A stretch of DNA of 64,000 nucleotides from Pseudo-nitzschia pungens (lineage: Eukaryota > Bacillariophyta > Bacillariophyceae > Bacillariales > Bacillariaceae): NCBI GenBank assembly GCA_037355855.1, contig CM074763.1, positions 4,588,001-4,652,000 on the forward strand. Direction: 5' to 3'. Of this stretch, positions 63,269 through 64,000 are shown one piece after another. The notes below the pieces were generated by a model. The model saw only the letters and a program-made list of their open reading frames with translations, made no database searches and was not told the DNA's origin. The translations under genes and the position numbers were made by a program. Numbering within the stretch: the stretch's first letter is position 1; the number at the start of each line of letters is the position of its first letter.

Positions 63269-64000
63269 ATGTTCCGAAGAGTCCTCATGGCCGGATTGAC
63301 AGCCTCCTCCCTAGCGGCAAAATCCTCTGTCGCCGCCGCATCGAGGGGAGTGTCCGCTTCCATTTCCATTTCTTCCACAACAACAGGATCATCAACAACA
63401 GGATCATCATCATCATCATCAACAACAACACCAACAACAAAGCCAGGATCAACAATCTCGAGAGCCAAGATTTTGTACGTGGTGCGGCACGGCCAGGCGG
63501 TCCACAACCCGCGGGCCGAGGCCGCCAAGGAGCGAGGCTGCTCGATGGAAGAGTTTTTTCGACTGATGCGGGAGGACGACGCCCTCGACGCCGACCTGAC
63601 GGACCTCGGAAGGGACCAGGCCCGCAGGTGCCGGGAGGCACACTTTCTGGCACCCAACGACAACGACAACGACAAGGACAAAGACAAGGACAAGGACAAC
63701 GGCATCGATGATGATGAAACCCGAGAACAGCCACCCAAGCCCCTCGGCATCGATCTAGTCGTCGCGAGCTGCCTGTCGCGGACGATCGACACCGCCGATC
63801 TGGTCTTTCCACCGCACGGTGTCCTCGGAGGTCAAAACGACGGCGACGGCGACAGCGACGGCAACAACAACAACAACAAAAACAACAACAGCAATCGTCA
63901 CCGCCCGCCCCCCCGCGTCAGCATCGAGGACTTTCGCGAGGTGAACGGGAACCTCCTCAACGGAAAGCGTCGGACCAAATCGGAGCTGCTGGAGCGGCAC
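63269..64000 (+). CDS. histidine phosphatase (phosphoglycerate-mutase-like), partial
   Basis: The frame starts at ATG 63,269 and runs off the window. The N-terminus MFRRVLMAGLTASSLAAKSS, Ser/Thr-rich with few acidic residues, may be an organelle transit peptide. The catalytic signature ILYVVRHGQAVHNPRA places the RHG at residues about 73-75. It is followed by DADLTDLGRDQARRCREAH, a D/N/K-rich insertion (about 131-150), VVASCLSRTIDTADLVFPPH, an N-rich insertion and FREVNGNLLNGKRRTKSELL, which resembles the family's substrate-side Glu motif. These enzymes transfer or remove phosphate through a phospho-His; the substrate cannot be told. The second catalytic His lies beyond the window. Confidence 0.82.
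   Translation, partial: MFRRVLMAGLTASSLAAKSSVAAASRGVSASISISSTTTGSSTTGSSSSSSTTTPTTKPGSTISRAKILYVVRHGQAVHNPRAEAAKERGCSMEEFFRLMREDDALDADLTDLGRDQARRCREAHFLAPNDNDNDKDKDKDKDNGIDDDETREQPPKPLGIDLVVASCLSRTIDTADLVFPPHGVLGGQNDGDGDSDGNNNNNKNNNSNRHRPPPRVSIEDFREVNGNLLNGKRRTKSELLERH

Overview
The window looks like nuclear DNA of a pennate diatom, probably Bacillariaceae-like. Evidence: GC-rich coding with short GT-AG introns; plastid-type presequences (a signal peptide followed by an F-containing motif such as RAFVAP); a surface protein pairing DUF285/BspA-like repeats with RYPT repeats; CoDi-like Copia elements; and microsatellite-coded N/D/Q/S-rich insertions inside conserved enzymes. The genus is inference.

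Layout. 1-20,452 is a compact housekeeping region with seven genes: a quinone oxidoreductase (+), a small predicted type I membrane protein (-), an RlmL-like THUMP methyltransferase (+), an unknown plastid-type protein (-), an isopentenyl phosphate kinase (-), a SufE-MnmA fusion for plastid-type tRNA 2-thiolation (+), and a plastid-type UPF0301/AlgH protein (-). Several of these have single-base frame breaks at short homopolymers, which look like assembly insertions.

20,453-46,522 is one LINE-type retrotransposon bounded by a 19-bp target-site duplication. Its ORF2 (endonuclease, RT, RNase H, zinc finger) was hit by a Ty3/Gypsy-type element (element A; 190-bp LTRs, target duplication CTCTC). 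About 10.05 kb of LINE plus A is then present twice in tandem, almost identical, joined at a 5-bp microhomology. 46,523-48,145 holds a foldback inverted-repeat element and small repeats.

48,146-62,776 is a BspA-like/RYPT-repeat gene cut by a stack of three retrotransposons. A Copia element (identical 359-bp LTRs, duplication AGATA) contains a Ty3/Gypsy element (B; 191-bp LTRs, CTGTT), which contains a gag-only LTR element (C; 370-bp LTRs, GGATT). Removing each element with one duplication copy restores the reading frame of its host at all three levels, as it does for A in the LINE. The window ends in a histidine-phosphatase gene (63,269 onward).

The most notable observations are the SufE-MnmA fusion (a sulfur carrier joined to its presumed client), a 23-bp perfect inverted repeat at the Copia primer site, a ~155-nt module shared by three unrelated retroelements, the gag-only element, and the exactly resolvable nesting.
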